Below, in pieces: positions 32,177-41,172 of a stretch of DNA of 64,000 nt. The translations under genes were made by a program, and so were the position numbers. This DNA comes from CAIKNB01 sp964415965 (lineage in GTDB: Bacteria; Patescibacteriota; Patescibacteriia; 2-12-FULL-60-25). The notes below the pieces were generated by a model. The model saw only the letters and a list, made by a program, of their open reading frames with translations. It made no database searches and had not been told where the DNA came from. Positions within the stretch are counted from its first letter, which is position 1; each line of letters starts with the position of its first letter. The stretch lies in contig CAYQCK010000001.1 in assembly GCA_964415965.1 (NCBI GenBank), forward strand, positions 682,001-746,000. Reading direction: 5' to 3'.

Positions 32177-33285
32177 TTATACCTGGCCGTGATGATTCCG
32201 CCACCTAGGCACTCGGCGCCGCGGTAAACCACGGCCGATTGGCCCGGCGCGACCGCCTTGACCGGTCGCTTGAATTCGACCCTCACCCGGCCGCGTCCCG
32301 CGGATGTCAGGATCGCCTTGACCGGCTCTTGCCGATACCTGACCTGCACGAGGCACTCTTGCGGATAGTCCGGCGCCTTGCCCGAAACCCAATGCAGATC
32401 AGACATCTCGATGGCGCGCGAGCACAGCCTCGGATGTTCTGCGCCCTGAACGATGATAAGCCGATTCGTCCCGGCATCCTTGTCCGCCACGTACCACGGC
32501 TCCCCGCCCTTGGCCACCAAGATGCGCTCGCGCTGTCCGATGGTGTAGCCATCAAGACCCGCGTGTCGCCCTAAGACATTACCCTCTTCGTCCACGATAT
32601 CACCCGGTTTCGACGGGATTTTCTTGCGCAAAAAAGCGACCATGTCGAGTTTGCCGATGAAACAGATACCCTGGCTGTCGGGTTTGTCCGCCACGGGCAG
32701 TTTCCGCCGTTTCGCCAAGTTCCTCACCTGCGCTTTCTTGAGATGGCCAATGGGGAATAGGCTCATGGCCAACGCCGCCTGCGGCACGCGGTACAGGAAA
32801 TACGACTGGTCCTTGTCCGGATCCGAACCGCGCAGCAGATGCGCCACACCCGCCGCATCGCGCTTGATCCGGGCATAGTGGCCGGTCGCCACGAAACCGC
32901 AGCCCAGCTTGCGCGCTTCCTCGAGGAATAATCCGAACTTGATTTCCTCATTGCATAACACGTCAGGGTTGGGCGTGATGCCTTGGGCGTAGCCCGCGAA
33001 CATCATATCCACGACCTTCTTGCGGTAATCCTCCTCGAAATCGAACGTGACCAACGGGATTCCGAGCCGCGCCGCGACGCGCATGGCATCGCGCCGTTCC
33101 GCCTTCCAAGCGCACTCGCCGGTCGCCAGATCCTTCGTGTCGCTCCAATTCTTGATGAACCCGCCGATGACCGCATAGCCCTGTTCCAAAAGCAAAACCG
33201 CGGCCAGGCTCGAATCGACTCCGCCTGACATGCCGACCAACACTTTTTTTCCTTTTCGCTGGATTTTTTTTGCGGCTTGGGTCAT
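32173..33285 (-). CDS. mnmA: tRNA 2-thiouridylase MnmA
   Basis: 370 residues. Puts sulfur on uridine 34 of Lys, Glu and Gln tRNAs. The P-loop is MSGGVDSSLAAV (19-30), and the catalytic Cys pair is in NPDVLCNEEIKFG and SQGICFIG. TGHYARI and DKDQSYFLYRVPQ are diagnostic, with a C-terminal beta-barrel. GGAAGG-like AAGGA lies 5-6 bases before ATG 33285. Between rlmN and the GAF-like protein gene. Confidence 0.96.
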   Translation of the reverse strand: MTQAAKKIQRKGKKVLVGMSGGVDSSLAAVLLLEQGYAVIGGFIKNWSDTKDLATGECAWKAERRDAMRVAARLGIPLVTFDFEEDYRKKVVDMMFAGYAQGITPNPDVLCNEEIKFGLFLEEARKLGCGFVATGHYARIKRDAAGVAHLLRGSDPDKDQSYFLYRVPQAALAMSLFPIGHLKKAQVRNLAKRRKLPVADKPDSQGICFIGKLDMVAFLRKKIPSKPGDIVDEEGNVLGRHAGLDGYTIGQRERILVAKGGEPWYVADKDAGTNRLIIVQGAEHPRLCSRAIEMSDLHWVSGKAPDYPQECLVQVRYRQEPVKAILTSAGRGRVRVEFKRPVKAVAPGQSAVVYRGAECLGGGIITARYN

Positions 33286-33320
33286 ATCCGTCCTTCCGCA
33301 TCAAGGCGGAATCCGTATCC

Positions 33321-34340
33321 TCAAGAAGCGCCTGCCTTGCCCGCCAGCTGGCCGCACGCCGCGTCGATATCCTCGCCGAACGAGACGCGGAAGGTCACGA
33401 GGATGCCGCGGTCGCGCAAGCGCTGCATAAACGCCTCGCGCCGCTCCAGGCTGGTCGGTTCGAACTTGCCGGTCGCATGGTATTTGATCAGGTTGACCTG
33501 GTATAGGCGCCGGTTCCGCTCCATCACGTCCGCCAACCGGTCGGCCTGCTCCAGGGAATCGTTGATGCCGTCGAGCAACAGGTATTCGAACATGACTTTA
33601 CGGTTGGTCTTGGCGGCGTACGCATCGACCGCGGACATGAGCGCGGATATCGGATACGCCCGGTTGACCGGCATTATCCTGTCGCGCGTTACGTCATCCG
33701 GGGCATGGAGGGAGATGGCGAGGTTCACCTGCAGCGCCTCTTCGGCCAAGCGCTCGATGCCCGGCACGAGCCCGCACGTCGAGACCGTCATATGGCGCGC
33801 TCCCAGGTTGAACCCCTCGGGGTCGTTCAGGATGCGGATGGCCTTCAGGACATTGTCGTAGTTGTTGAACGGCTCGCCCATGCCCATGAACACGACGTTC
33901 GTCACATGGGCTTCGGGCTTGAGCGACCTGGCGAACGCCACGACCTGTTCCGCGATTTCGTCGGCCGTCAGGTTGCGCTTGAATCCCTGGGCGCCCGTGG
34001 CGCAGAAAGCGCAACCCATGGGGCAGCCGGCTTGCGACGAGACGCAAACCGTGTTCCTTCCCGCCTCATGGCGCATCAAGACAGCCTCGATCTTTTGGCC
34101 ATCCGCGCAGCCGAAAAGTTTCTTTACCGTATCCCCCTTCTTGCTCGTCTGGGAAGTCGCTTCCTGGAGCGCGTCCCAAGGAACAGCCTCGGACAGGCTC
34201 GCCCTCAACGCCTTGGGCCAGGTGGAAACGGCCTCCCAGGACGGCGACAAATCTACGTAAAAAGCGCGCTTGGCCTGGGCCAAACGGAATCCCGGCTCTT
34301 TCAGGTCCTCGAGGGCCTTTTTGACGCCGTTTAAATCCAT
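33321..34340 (-). CDS. rlmN: 23S rRNA/tRNA A2503 methyltransferase RlmN
   Basis: 339 residues. Radical-SAM enzyme that methylates C2 of A2503 in 23S rRNA and of A37 in some tRNAs. The 4Fe-4S cluster is held by Cys106, Cys110 and Cys113 (CPMGCAFC); VFMGMGEPFNNYDNV and ISLHAPDD are diagnostic. The second reaction Cys is near the C-terminus (C329). Start ATG 34340 shares its A with the TAA of the carboxypeptidase gene (TAATG); an upstream in-frame start at 34391 lies inside that gene. Confidence 0.96.
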   Translation of the reverse strand: MDLNGVKKALEDLKEPGFRLAQAKRAFYVDLSPSWEAVSTWPKALRASLSEAVPWDALQEATSQTSKKGDTVKKLFGCADGQKIEAVLMRHEAGRNTVCVSSQAGCPMGCAFCATGAQGFKRNLTADEIAEQVVAFARSLKPEAHVTNVVFMGMGEPFNNYDNVLKAIRILNDPEGFNLGARHMTVSTCGLVPGIERLAEEALQVNLAISLHAPDDVTRDRIMPVNRAYPISALMSAVDAYAAKTNRKVMFEYLLLDGINDSLEQADRLADVMERNRRLYQVNLIKYHATGKFEPTSLERREAFMQRLRDRGILVTFRVSFGEDIDAACGQLAGKAGAS

Positions 34341-35236
34341 TATTTCGTCGCTACTTGGTTGGATGGCCAAGCATACGCCCGCCAGGCCCAATTGGCAAGG
34401 GATTTGGCCGAATCGAAACTTGAATTCTTGGTCGGCGCACCCAGGACCACGACCATGAGCTGCGGACCGCCCGCCATGGGCCGCATCTGGACCGCCAGGT
34501 TATAGCGCGCCTCGTAGATGAAGCCGGTCTTGCCTCCGACGACCCACAGGTCGTCGTCGCTCGTCAGCAGGCGGTTCGTGTTCTTGACTGTCTTCACCAC
34601 GGTCGGATTCGAGACCGTGAACCGGTAGGCCATGGTCGAGGCGGCGCGACGAATCATGGTTTTGGAGAAAGCGGTCTGCGCCAGCTTCGCCATATCCTCG
34701 GCCGAGGTCACGTTGTTTTCGTTCAGGCCGGTCGGCTCCTGGAACTTCGTATGTTTGAGGCCCAACTCTTTTGCTTTTGTGTTCATGTGGCTGACGAATC
34801 CTGCCTTTCCGAGGCCCGAAAGCCTGGCCAAAGACATCGTAGTGTTGTTGGCGCTGCCCACGATGCTCGAGTAGAACATGTCCTGGACCGTCATCCTCGA
34901 ACCGACTTTCACGACCAGGCTGCCGCCGCCGACTTCGTCCGCCCTGACTGTCGAGACGACCTTGTTCCAGGCGGGATGATGGTCCAAAACGACCAGCGCC
35001 GACATGAGCTTGGACAGGCTGGCGGCTGGCCAGACTTTCTGGGCCTGATAGCCGTAAAGCCTTTTGCCGCTCTGGATATCGACTACGACGGCCGAAACGA
35101 ACTCGTCGTCAGACCGTTCGTATGCCATGGCTCCGCTGCGCAGCGCCGGACCGGCTGCCGACGCGTCCGCCGCGGAGACTGAAAAAGCCGCCAGCAGGGC
35201 CAGCGCCACGAAAATCGCCCGTATCGGTTTAGGCAT
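34340..35236 (-). CDS. D-alanyl-D-alanine carboxypeptidase (S11, DacA-like)
   Basis: 298 residues. Exported enzyme that trims the terminal D-Ala from peptidoglycan stem peptides. Signal peptide MPKPIRAIFVALALLAAFSV (cleaved near ADASAA). The penicillin-binding motifs are Ser73-LS-Lys76, Ser128-Ala-Asn130 and Lys236-Thr-Gly238. ATG 35236 gives the best signal peptide and has AGGTGG 11 bases upstream; GTG 35251 is possible. No C-terminal amphipathic anchor is seen. Follows the L,D-transpeptidase gene by 31 bases, which puts two wall-modifying enzymes together. Confidence 0.92.
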   Translation of the reverse strand: MPKPIRAIFVALALLAAFSVSAADASAAGPALRSGAMAYERSDDEFVSAVVVDIQSGKRLYGYQAQKVWPAASLSKLMSALVVLDHHPAWNKVVSTVRADEVGGGSLVVKVGSRMTVQDMFYSSIVGSANNTTMSLARLSGLGKAGFVSHMNTKAKELGLKHTKFQEPTGLNENNVTSAEDMAKLAQTAFSKTMIRRAASTMAYRFTVSNPTVVKTVKNTNRLLTSDDDLWVVGGKTGFIYEARYNLAVQMRPMAGGPQLMVVVLGAPTKNSSFDSAKSLANWAWRAYAWPSNQVATK

Positions 35237-35267
35237 GCTTTGATTTTCCACCTAAATCCAATCCCGG

Positions 35268-36020
35268 TCAACGCACGATGCTGACAGGGGTGCCGACCGG
35301 CGTCCAATCGTACAGCGCCTTGGCCGGACCTACGCCGAGCCTGACACAACCGCCCGAGGCCGGCGTCCCCAGATGGTTTTCGCCTTCTTTCTTGCCGTTC
35401 GGCCACTCAGGCAGCTCGTGCAGCCCCATCCCGCTCTTGGAGAACTGCATCCACCAGGGCATCCACAATTTGGCGCGGTTGGACCAAGCCCGGGGGTTCT
35501 TGTTCATCGTCCGATATTCTCCCGGAGGCGTCGCCGCGCCCGGTCGGCCGGTCGAAACCCTGTGCGTCGCCAACACGACTCCGCCCAAAACCTGGTCCAA
35601 TTCCTGTTTTTTCAGCCGAATCACGATTTTCTTGGCTAACGGTTTTTTGACGTCTGATGCCGGATCAAAACCGGCCGCGACTTCCAGGCCATCCAAATAA
35701 CCGTCACCGTCGCTGTCTTCGGCCGTGGGATCGGTCTTGAACGCAAGCTCCAACCTGTCGAGCAGGCCGTCGGCGTCGAAATCCCCGAAGACCTTAGTCC
35801 CTTTACCATTCGGATCGAAACCCTGCCTGATTTCCGTCAGGTCATCGAAACCGTCGGAGTCGGTATCCTTCTTCGTCGGGTCCGTCAGGAATACCGAAGT
35901 CTCCCAAGGATCCGGCAGGCCGTCGGTGTCGGTGTCGACGGACACTTGGGCCGCAGAGACGGACGGGAGCAGGGACGCCAAAAGGACGGCCGAGGCGACC
36001 AAGCCCTTAAGACTCATCAT
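35268..36020 (-). CDS. L,D-transpeptidase with N-terminal calcium-type Asp repeats
   Basis: 250 residues. The C-terminal YkuD domain cross-links peptidoglycan stems at the third residue; its signature is HLGTPASGGCVRLG with the nucleophile Cys. Signal peptide at 1-24. Between them, residues 25-120, are four Asp-rich repeats (DTDTDGLPD, DTDSDGFDD, DFDADGLLD, DSDGDGYLD) of the thrombospondin-type-3/EF-loop kind that bind Ca2+. ATG 36020 shares its A with the TAA of the hydrolase gene (TAATG); MGVERL upstream is non-coding extension. Wall synthesis and calcium are thus physically joined. Confidence 0.9.
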   Translation of the reverse strand: MMSLKGLVASAVLLASLLPSVSAAQVSVDTDTDGLPDPWETSVFLTDPTKKDTDSDGFDDLTEIRQGFDPNGKGTKVFGDFDADGLLDRLELAFKTDPTAEDSDGDGYLDGLEVAAGFDPASDVKKPLAKKIVIRLKKQELDQVLGGVVLATHRVSTGRPGAATPPGEYRTMNKNPRAWSNRAKLWMPWWMQFSKSGMGLHELPEWPNGKKEGENHLGTPASGGCVRLGVGPAKALYDWTPVGTPVSIVR

Positions 36021-36694
36021 TATCCCCGGAAGACGTTCCACACCCAATCTGCGGCCTTGTCGCTCAAGGTCGAATCATATTTTAGCATATCCGTCCCATG
36101 GCCTGCGCCTTTGTACGGGACGAACAGCTTTTTCTGGCAAACGGCATCATCGAAAATCTCTTTGGTGTCGGCGAAAGAGCCCTTGTCCTCCTCGGAAGCG
36201 GCCGCGAACAGGGACTGCGAAAACACGAGTTCTTTGGCGTATTCGACGGCGTTCGTGCCGTGATAGTCCGCGCCCGGGGACAAGACCACGCCGCACCTTA
36301 TGCTGGGCGTGTCCTTCAGCATCCACAAAGCCAAATTAGCCCCGAAAGACGCCCCGCCGACCCCGATCCTGTCCCGGCCGATCCCCCGCTTGCGGATCCA
36401 ATCGATCCCGGCCGACACGTCGCTGATGCATTCTTGGTGCTGGTCATCGTCGAAGGCGCGATAGTCGAGCTTGGCGTCCTGCCAGCCGCGGGTGCTGTCG
36501 CCGTGTCCGCGGAGGTCTATGGCCAAGGAAGCTATCCCGAGTTTGGCCAAGGACCGCTGGAGCATCACCCACGACGCCCGCGATTCCTTCATCATCGGGA
36601 CGAGCAGCATGGCGCCGATCATGGTCGGAGCCGTGAACCAGTCGCCCACGATCGTGACCTGGTCATTGGTTTTGTAGCTGATTTTTTCAGGCAT
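36020..36694 (-). CDS. Alpha/beta hydrolase
   Basis: 224 residues, cytoplasmic. Ser-His-Asp hydrolase fold: nucleophile Ser in GGASFGAN, acid in the strand before KKLFVPYKGAGHG, whose GHG carries the His. The oxyanion stretch is PMMKESRASWVMLQ and AIDLRGHGDS is a family strand. The substrate is unknown; the size fits dienelactone-hydrolase or acyl-peptidase-like enzymes. It shares start/stop DNA with the L,D-transpeptidase gene and lies 21 bases after the DUF87 ATPase gene. Confidence 0.85.
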   Translation of the reverse strand: MPEKISYKTNDQVTIVGDWFTAPTMIGAMLLVPMMKESRASWVMLQRSLAKLGIASLAIDLRGHGDSTRGWQDAKLDYRAFDDDQHQECISDVSAGIDWIRKRGIGRDRIGVGGASFGANLALWMLKDTPSIRCGVVLSPGADYHGTNAVEYAKELVFSQSLFAAASEEDKGSFADTKEIFDDAVCQKKLFVPYKGAGHGTDMLKYDSTLSDKAADWVWNVFRG

Positions 36695-36715
36695 AAAGAT
36701 TTTCGCGACCTCGAC

Positions 36716-38986
36716 TCAATCCATGGGCCGCTGCGCGGCTTGGCCGGAAGCTCCGGGATGCTTGCCGTGGGACAACCGTTTGTCGAGTGGGTTTATGGAT
36801 TGGGGCGGCTCATAATCAAGCCTGAAGGCCTGGAAGTCCTCATCCGGTCCCGGAGTCTGGTTGGGCGGCGTCGAGACCGAAGAGACGCTCTGCTTGAACA
36901 CCGTGGAAGTCGCGGGCGTAACGTCAGGAACCCTGTCTTCCGAGGTCATATCGGACGGCTGCGGCCGCGGCCTATCGACCGGTTTGGGCGCACCGGCCCT
37001 CGACTGGAATCCTGACGCTATCGGCTTCTTTTCGGGGGAGTTTCCCGTGGTCAGCTTGTCCTTATCGGTCTCGAGCTTTCCTCCCCTGCCCTTCATCAAA
37101 CTGGCCAGAAGACTATCCCTTTCGTCCTCACCCTCGTTCCGTCCCACGATCCTGACCGTGCCTTTCGGGGGCGCCGGGGGCAAAGGACGCTTTTCTCCGG
37201 TTATCCGCGGCTTATTCGGCTGGGGCCGCGGCCGCGCCGGGCCTTCTTCGGCCGCCCTGAAAGTATCCCTCAATTTCGATTCCAGTTTGTTTGCCGGCCC
37301 CTGGTCTTCGATCTTCCCGGGGACGTCGGTCCGCGGTTCCGGCCGCAACGCGACCTTGGACAAACCGGTCTTGAACTTCCGTTCTTCCCGCACCAAAGGC
37401 ATGCACTCGGCGCAGAAAATCGGTCTCGAGGGATCGAGCTGCACCGGCATGTCCCAGGTCTTGCCGCACCGGTTGCAGGTATACGTGAACTTGGGCTTCT
37501 CCTTTTTCTTGCCTGCCGGCGCCGCTTTGACGATGGCCGCCATGCGCTCGTCCGAGATCTTCAGGTACTCGCCCGTGTCTTCCTGCTCGAACTCCTCGAG
37601 CTCGCGGCGCGGCGCGGCGCCAACGGTCCCGGCCGCCTCCAATTCCTCTTCGGTCCTGATGTCCGGATACTCCAACTTTGACTCCCCGACCTCCATGCCG
37701 CTCCAGCGCAAAACTTTCTCCTCGATGAGCGCTTTCTGCGTCGCGTAGCGTTCGCGCGAGACCGAGATGACCTTCTGCGTGCTGGCGGTACGTTGGGCGA
37801 TCGGCGGCAGCGTATTGGCCGAAAACGGCCGGGTGGCGGCGCCGTCCACCATCAGCTTGAGGTAGACCTCGAATTTGTTCAGGTTGACCAGGTCTTCCGG
37901 CGTGAACACGGGCATGAACTCGTTCTCCATGAAGGCGGCGTCTTCGGTGCCGACGCGGAACGCGATGAGCGTCCCGACGTTGCCGAACACCGCCCAGGCC
38001 ACCTCTTCCGCCAGCTGCTTTATGTACTGATGCGCGACGATGAGGCTCAACCGGTATTTGCGGGCTTCCGACAGGATGTTGGCGAACGACTCGTTGGCGA
38101 AGTTCTGGAACTCGTCGACGTACAGGTAGAAATCACGCCGCTCGCTTTCGGGTATGTTGACGCGCTCCATCGCGGCCAGCTGGATCTTGGTGATCATGAT
38201 GCCGCCCAGCAGGCGCATGTTGTCTTCGCCGATGCGGCCTTTCGAGAGGTTGACTATCAGGATTTTCCCCTCGTCCATGATCTTGCGCGGGTCGATGGTC
38301 GATTTGACCTGCGCCACGATGTTCCGGATGATCGACGCCGACAGGAACTGGCCGACCTTGTTCTGCACCGGGGCGATGGCCTCGGTGGCGTATTTCTCCG
38401 ACCAGGAAGCGAATTCCGCCACCCAGAAAGTCTTGACGATGGGGTCCCGGATCTTGGCGATGACGCGCTTGCGGTATTCGATATCGACCAGCAGGCGGTT
38501 GATGCCGAGCAGGGTCGCGCCCGGATAATCCAGCAGCGCCAACACGCAGTTCTGCAGGATGTATTCCATGCGCGGGCTCCAGACGTCAGGCCAAATCTTC
38601 TTGAAGACGCCCATGAGGCCGGCCGCCACCAGGTGCTTCTGGTCCTCGCGGATGGTCTCAAGGATGTTGAAGCCGACCGGGAACTCCATGTCCGCCGGAT
38701 TGAAATACACCACATCGTTTATCCGGTTTGACGGGATGTAATCCAGCAGCTTTTCGGCCGTATCCCCGTGCGGATCGACGTAACAGCAACCATGCCCCGC
38801 CAGGATATCCGACAGGATCATATTCTCCATGAGCGTCGTCTTGCCCATGCCGGTCTTTCCGATGATGTAGGTATGCCTCCGCCGGTCGTCGGTTTTGATG
38901 CCGAAACGCCGCCGGGCGTTCCTAAAATTCGTCTCGGCGAAGAGCGTTATCTCGTTTTCGTGGTCGTGGTTATAATCGACTGGCAT
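36716..38986 (-). CDS. DUF87/TraG-type membrane-coupled ATPase
   Basis: 756 residues from ATG 38986; the longer frame would need a TTG. The N-terminal 400 residues form a HerA/VirB4-TraG ATPase: Walker A IIGKTGMGKTT (42-52), Walker B YLYVDEFQNF (about 300), and an arginine-finger-like LIVAHQYIKQL. Then a zinc ribbon (TCNRCGKTWDM and FCAECM) and 200 residues of Pro/Arg/Glu-rich, probably disordered tail. Relatives pump DNA or proteins through envelopes; in CPR genomes they recur beside a membrane partner without the rest of a conjugation system, as here. Role not known. Confidence 0.85.
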   Translation of the reverse strand: MPVDYNHDHENEITLFAETNFRNARRRFGIKTDDRRRHTYIIGKTGMGKTTLMENMILSDILAGHGCCYVDPHGDTAEKLLDYIPSNRINDVVYFNPADMEFPVGFNILETIREDQKHLVAAGLMGVFKKIWPDVWSPRMEYILQNCVLALLDYPGATLLGINRLLVDIEYRKRVIAKIRDPIVKTFWVAEFASWSEKYATEAIAPVQNKVGQFLSASIIRNIVAQVKSTIDPRKIMDEGKILIVNLSKGRIGEDNMRLLGGIMITKIQLAAMERVNIPESERRDFYLYVDEFQNFANESFANILSEARKYRLSLIVAHQYIKQLAEEVAWAVFGNVGTLIAFRVGTEDAAFMENEFMPVFTPEDLVNLNKFEVYLKLMVDGAATRPFSANTLPPIAQRTASTQKVISVSRERYATQKALIEEKVLRWSGMEVGESKLEYPDIRTEEELEAAGTVGAAPRRELEEFEQEDTGEYLKISDERMAAIVKAAPAGKKKEKPKFTYTCNRCGKTWDMPVQLDPSRPIFCAECMPLVREERKFKTGLSKVALRPEPRTDVPGKIEDQGPANKLESKLRDTFRAAEEGPARPRPQPNKPRITGEKRPLPPAPPKGTVRIVGRNEGEDERDSLLASLMKGRGGKLETDKDKLTTGNSPEKKPIASGFQSRAGAPKPVDRPRPQPSDMTSEDRVPDVTPATSTVFKQSVSSVSTPPNQTPGPDEDFQAFRLDYEPPQSINPLDKRLSHGKHPGASGQAAQRPMD

Positions 38987-39020
38987 AGGAGGGAAGGGAC
39001 GGGACAAGGTGCGGGCGGAT

Positions 39021-39097
39021 ACTGGGACCTGGGCGTCGGTAGCCGGGGTCTGGGCATGAGTCCGAACCCCAGTACCCAGCTACCAGTCCCCAGCCCC
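39021..39097. repeat. Decayed GC-rich inverted repeat between two genes
   Basis: The gap between the ATPase and its membrane partner holds GGTAGC-centred, CTGGG-rich arms at about 39028-39054 and 39068-39096, with 14 of 20 central positions paired. No gene start, terminator T-tract or promoter is visible in it. Confidence 0.5.
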
Positions 39098-39104
39098 TAA
39101 AAAG

Positions 39105-40418
39105 TCATCCGAACGGGATGTTCGTCGGCGGGGCCGTTCGCTTAGCCTCGATCTTCTTGAGTTGCGGCGCCTCCACCTGGATCGTATGCGGGAAATGCCA
39201 CAAGGAAGCCAACTCCTCGGTACACAGATGCATCGTCTTCGCGCCTGACCAACCCGACCGGTTGCGGTAAGCCCGCACCAGGTTGGACTTGCGGATATTG
39301 TTGCGCCAATCCTTGAAGAGGATTATCGAACTGCTGACCCCGACGTGCTTGAGCTCCGGCCTGAGCGACTGCATGTTCTGGGTATTGAACTGCTTGATCG
39401 AGCCGAAGAACGGCTGGATGATGCGGGAATTCGTCTTGACCTCTTTCCTGGCGACGTAGAGGAAGCGCAGCTTGCACTCGAAGGTCAGCTTGCTCATCTT
39501 GTTCTCGATCGCCTGCACGACGTCGCGTTCGCCCGGCGTCATGTTGAGCATGCGCAGGTCCATCTGCTTCGCGTCTTTCTTGGGCGGAGCCGCGCCGCTG
39601 GAGAACACCTGGTCGGCGGCGAAACTGAGGGTCGAAATCGGCAAATCGATCGCCTTGTCCAGCATCGTCTTCTTCGGCTCGACCTTCTGCCCGGTCAATT
39701 TCTTGACCGCCATGGAGGCTTCTTTGACGAAATCCGTACCCAGAATCGGCTTCAGGACAATCTGGAACCAGGCCTGCTCGCCCGGGCCGAGCCGCCCGAA
39801 GCTCTCGAACATCGCGGCCAGCGGATCCTTGAACTCCATCGAGACCTTATCCTCGAAATACGGGTAGGTCTTAAGCGGGTAAAAATCAGGCTTGGCCGGG
39901 ATGAGCTCCGCGCCCCAGCAATCCCACTCCTCGTCCGGATAATGGCTCGGGACCTTGAAAGCATAATCCTCGACCTCGGTGATCATGGCCGTCGGATATT
40001 GGGCGTAGACCGCGGCCTCGACCAGATCGCGCAATTTCCTCGTGGTCCGGATGATGAATTGGACATTGCCGTCGATCGAGACGATTTCGCAGGAAATCAG
40101 GTCTTGGGTATATCCATGCCACCACAAATCGATGAAGCTCGCGCCGCCATGGGCGCCGGCCAGGTACGCGAACATGTTCTCGACCGCCCGCGGCCCCTGC
40201 TCCGAAACACGCGGCGTGTCGATGGCTAACACCACGAAAGTCCGCTTTTTGTTGTATAAGGTCTGCCGCCAATCCTGCCACAGCTTCAAGGCTCCCCAGC
40301 CCAATACGAAAAGCAGGATGAGCCAGCCGCCGTTCGCCAAAAAGAAACCCATGGCGATGAAGGGGTTGTCGCCGATCTGGTCGATGAACGACCAATCTAT
40401 GTTGAAGAATTCGTCCAT
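39105..40418 (-). CDS. Membrane partner of the DUF87 ATPase, unknown
   Basis: 437 residues from ATG 40418 (MDEFFNIDW); the frame is open 22 codons further, but the promoter and -10 lie in that stretch. Helix at about 22-45 (AMGFFLANGGWLILLFVLGW), then a soluble domain with a VVLAIDTPRVSEQGPRAVE strand-helix, several beta stretches and the acidic FKVPSHYPDEEWDCWG. No enzyme motif is seen. In CPR genomes this gene recurs next to the ATPase and probably docks it to the membrane; that is inference from context and memory. Confidence 0.75.
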   Translation of the reverse strand: MDEFFNIDWSFIDQIGDNPFIAMGFFLANGGWLILLFVLGWGALKLWQDWRQTLYNKKRTFVVLAIDTPRVSEQGPRAVENMFAYLAGAHGGASFIDLWWHGYTQDLISCEIVSIDGNVQFIIRTTRKLRDLVEAAVYAQYPTAMITEVEDYAFKVPSHYPDEEWDCWGAELIPAKPDFYPLKTYPYFEDKVSMEFKDPLAAMFESFGRLGPGEQAWFQIVLKPILGTDFVKEASMAVKKLTGQKVEPKKTMLDKAIDLPISTLSFAADQVFSSGAAPPKKDAKQMDLRMLNMTPGERDVVQAIENKMSKLTFECKLRFLYVARKEVKTNSRIIQPFFGSIKQFNTQNMQSLRPELKHVGVSSSIILFKDWRNNIRKSNLVRAYRNRSGWSGAKTMHLCTEELASLWHFPHTIQVEAPQLKKIEAKRTAPPTNIPFG

Positions 40419-40432
40419 GGATTTACCCGCCG

Positions 40433-40462
40433 AGTATAGCAGATGCGGCGCTGGGTTGTCAG
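40433..40462 (-). promoter_or_regulatory. Promoter of the membrane-partner and ATPase operon
   Basis: Minus strand: -35 CTGACA (40457-40462), 18-bp spacer, -10 TATACT (40433-40438) with an extended TGC. The start point is near 40426, about 8 bases from the ATG at 40418. Confidence 0.6.
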
Positions 40463-40469
40463 CAGAACG

Positions 40470-40500
40470 AAAAAGGCGGCCCAACCTAGGTCGGACCGCC
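40470..40500 (-). terminator. Intrinsic terminator after the nucleotidyltransferase-like gene
   Basis: GC-rich hairpin 40475-40500 (minus strand GGCGGTCC ... GGGCCGCC, one unpaired base) followed on the minus strand by five T. Confidence 0.8.
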
Positions 40501-40505
40501 GGGAT

Positions 40506-41090
40506 TCACAGCACTTGCCAGCGTTCGCGCGGCGCGAAGCCGGCACACAGGAGAGACGAGGGACAGATCGGATACTCGTGGATGAGCGGCCGGCACCGCA
40601 AGCGGGGCTTGGCGTCACGGATCAGGCGCTTGCCGCCGAAAGCACGGTACTCGGCGGTACGCCAGATCCACAGGACATCCGGCTGCGGCAGGTAGAGGCC
40701 GGGCCTGAGCGAAGGGCTGCCGCTGACGGTGTAGATCAGCTCGACCCCATTGCCGTTGGTCAAGAGCCCCTCCCCGTCAGGCAACCACCAGTCGATGCCG
40801 CCCTCGAATCGCTCGGGGAAGGCATCCGGTTTGCGGTGGAGGACGGCGACATCGACATCTTTCCTGGGGGAAAGCGAACTGCGGCTGGGGCTGATCCAGG
40901 CCTTGCGGGCCAGCCCGCCGATCAGCAACCCGGGCAATCCGCGTTCCAGCAATATCCCGTGGGCCGAGCGCAACCCCGCGAATCCGCGGGTCGCCGACTC
41001 CGGGGCCGGAGCCTCCAGCGACTGTTTCGTCTCCAGGCGGAGCTCTTGCCTCAGGGAAACCGACTGCCTGAGGACCATGCACATCGACAT
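40506..41090 (-). CDS. Nucleotidyltransferase-fold protein, unknown
   Basis: 194 residues. GLLIGGLARKAW followed 18 residues later by KDVDVAVL resembles the GG and DxD motifs of minimal nucleotidyltransferases (poly(A) polymerase/MNT superfamily), the GG contacting the triphosphate and the acidic pair the metal. This is a pattern match and I would not name a substrate. The last third is beta-rich (LIYTVSGSPSLRPGLYLP, VLWIWRTAEYRAFG). GAGGAGG lies 7 bases before ATG 41090, a near-consensus promoter (41125-41153) is upstream, and a terminator follows, so the gene is monocistronic. Confidence 0.72.
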   Translation of the reverse strand: MSMCMVLRQSVSLRQELRLETKQSLEAPAPESATRGFAGLRSAHGILLERGLPGLLIGGLARKAWISPSRSSLSPRKDVDVAVLHRKPDAFPERFEGGIDWWLPDGEGLLTNGNGVELIYTVSGSPSLRPGLYLPQPDVLWIWRTAEYRAFGGKRLIRDAKPRLRCRPLIHEYPICPSSLLCAGFAPRERWQVL

Positions 41091-41124
41091 TCAACCACCT
41101 CCTCTGCGGAATGGACGATTGGCC

Positions 41125-41153
41125 AACCTAGCAGGTTACGGCCGCGCCGTCAA
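41125..41153 (-). promoter_or_regulatory. Sigma-A promoter of the nucleotidyltransferase-like gene
   Basis: Minus strand: -35 TTGACG (41148-41153), 17-bp spacer, -10 TAGGTT (41125-41130). Confidence 0.6.
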
Positions 41154-41172
41154 TGCCCGAAGGGGAAACCTA

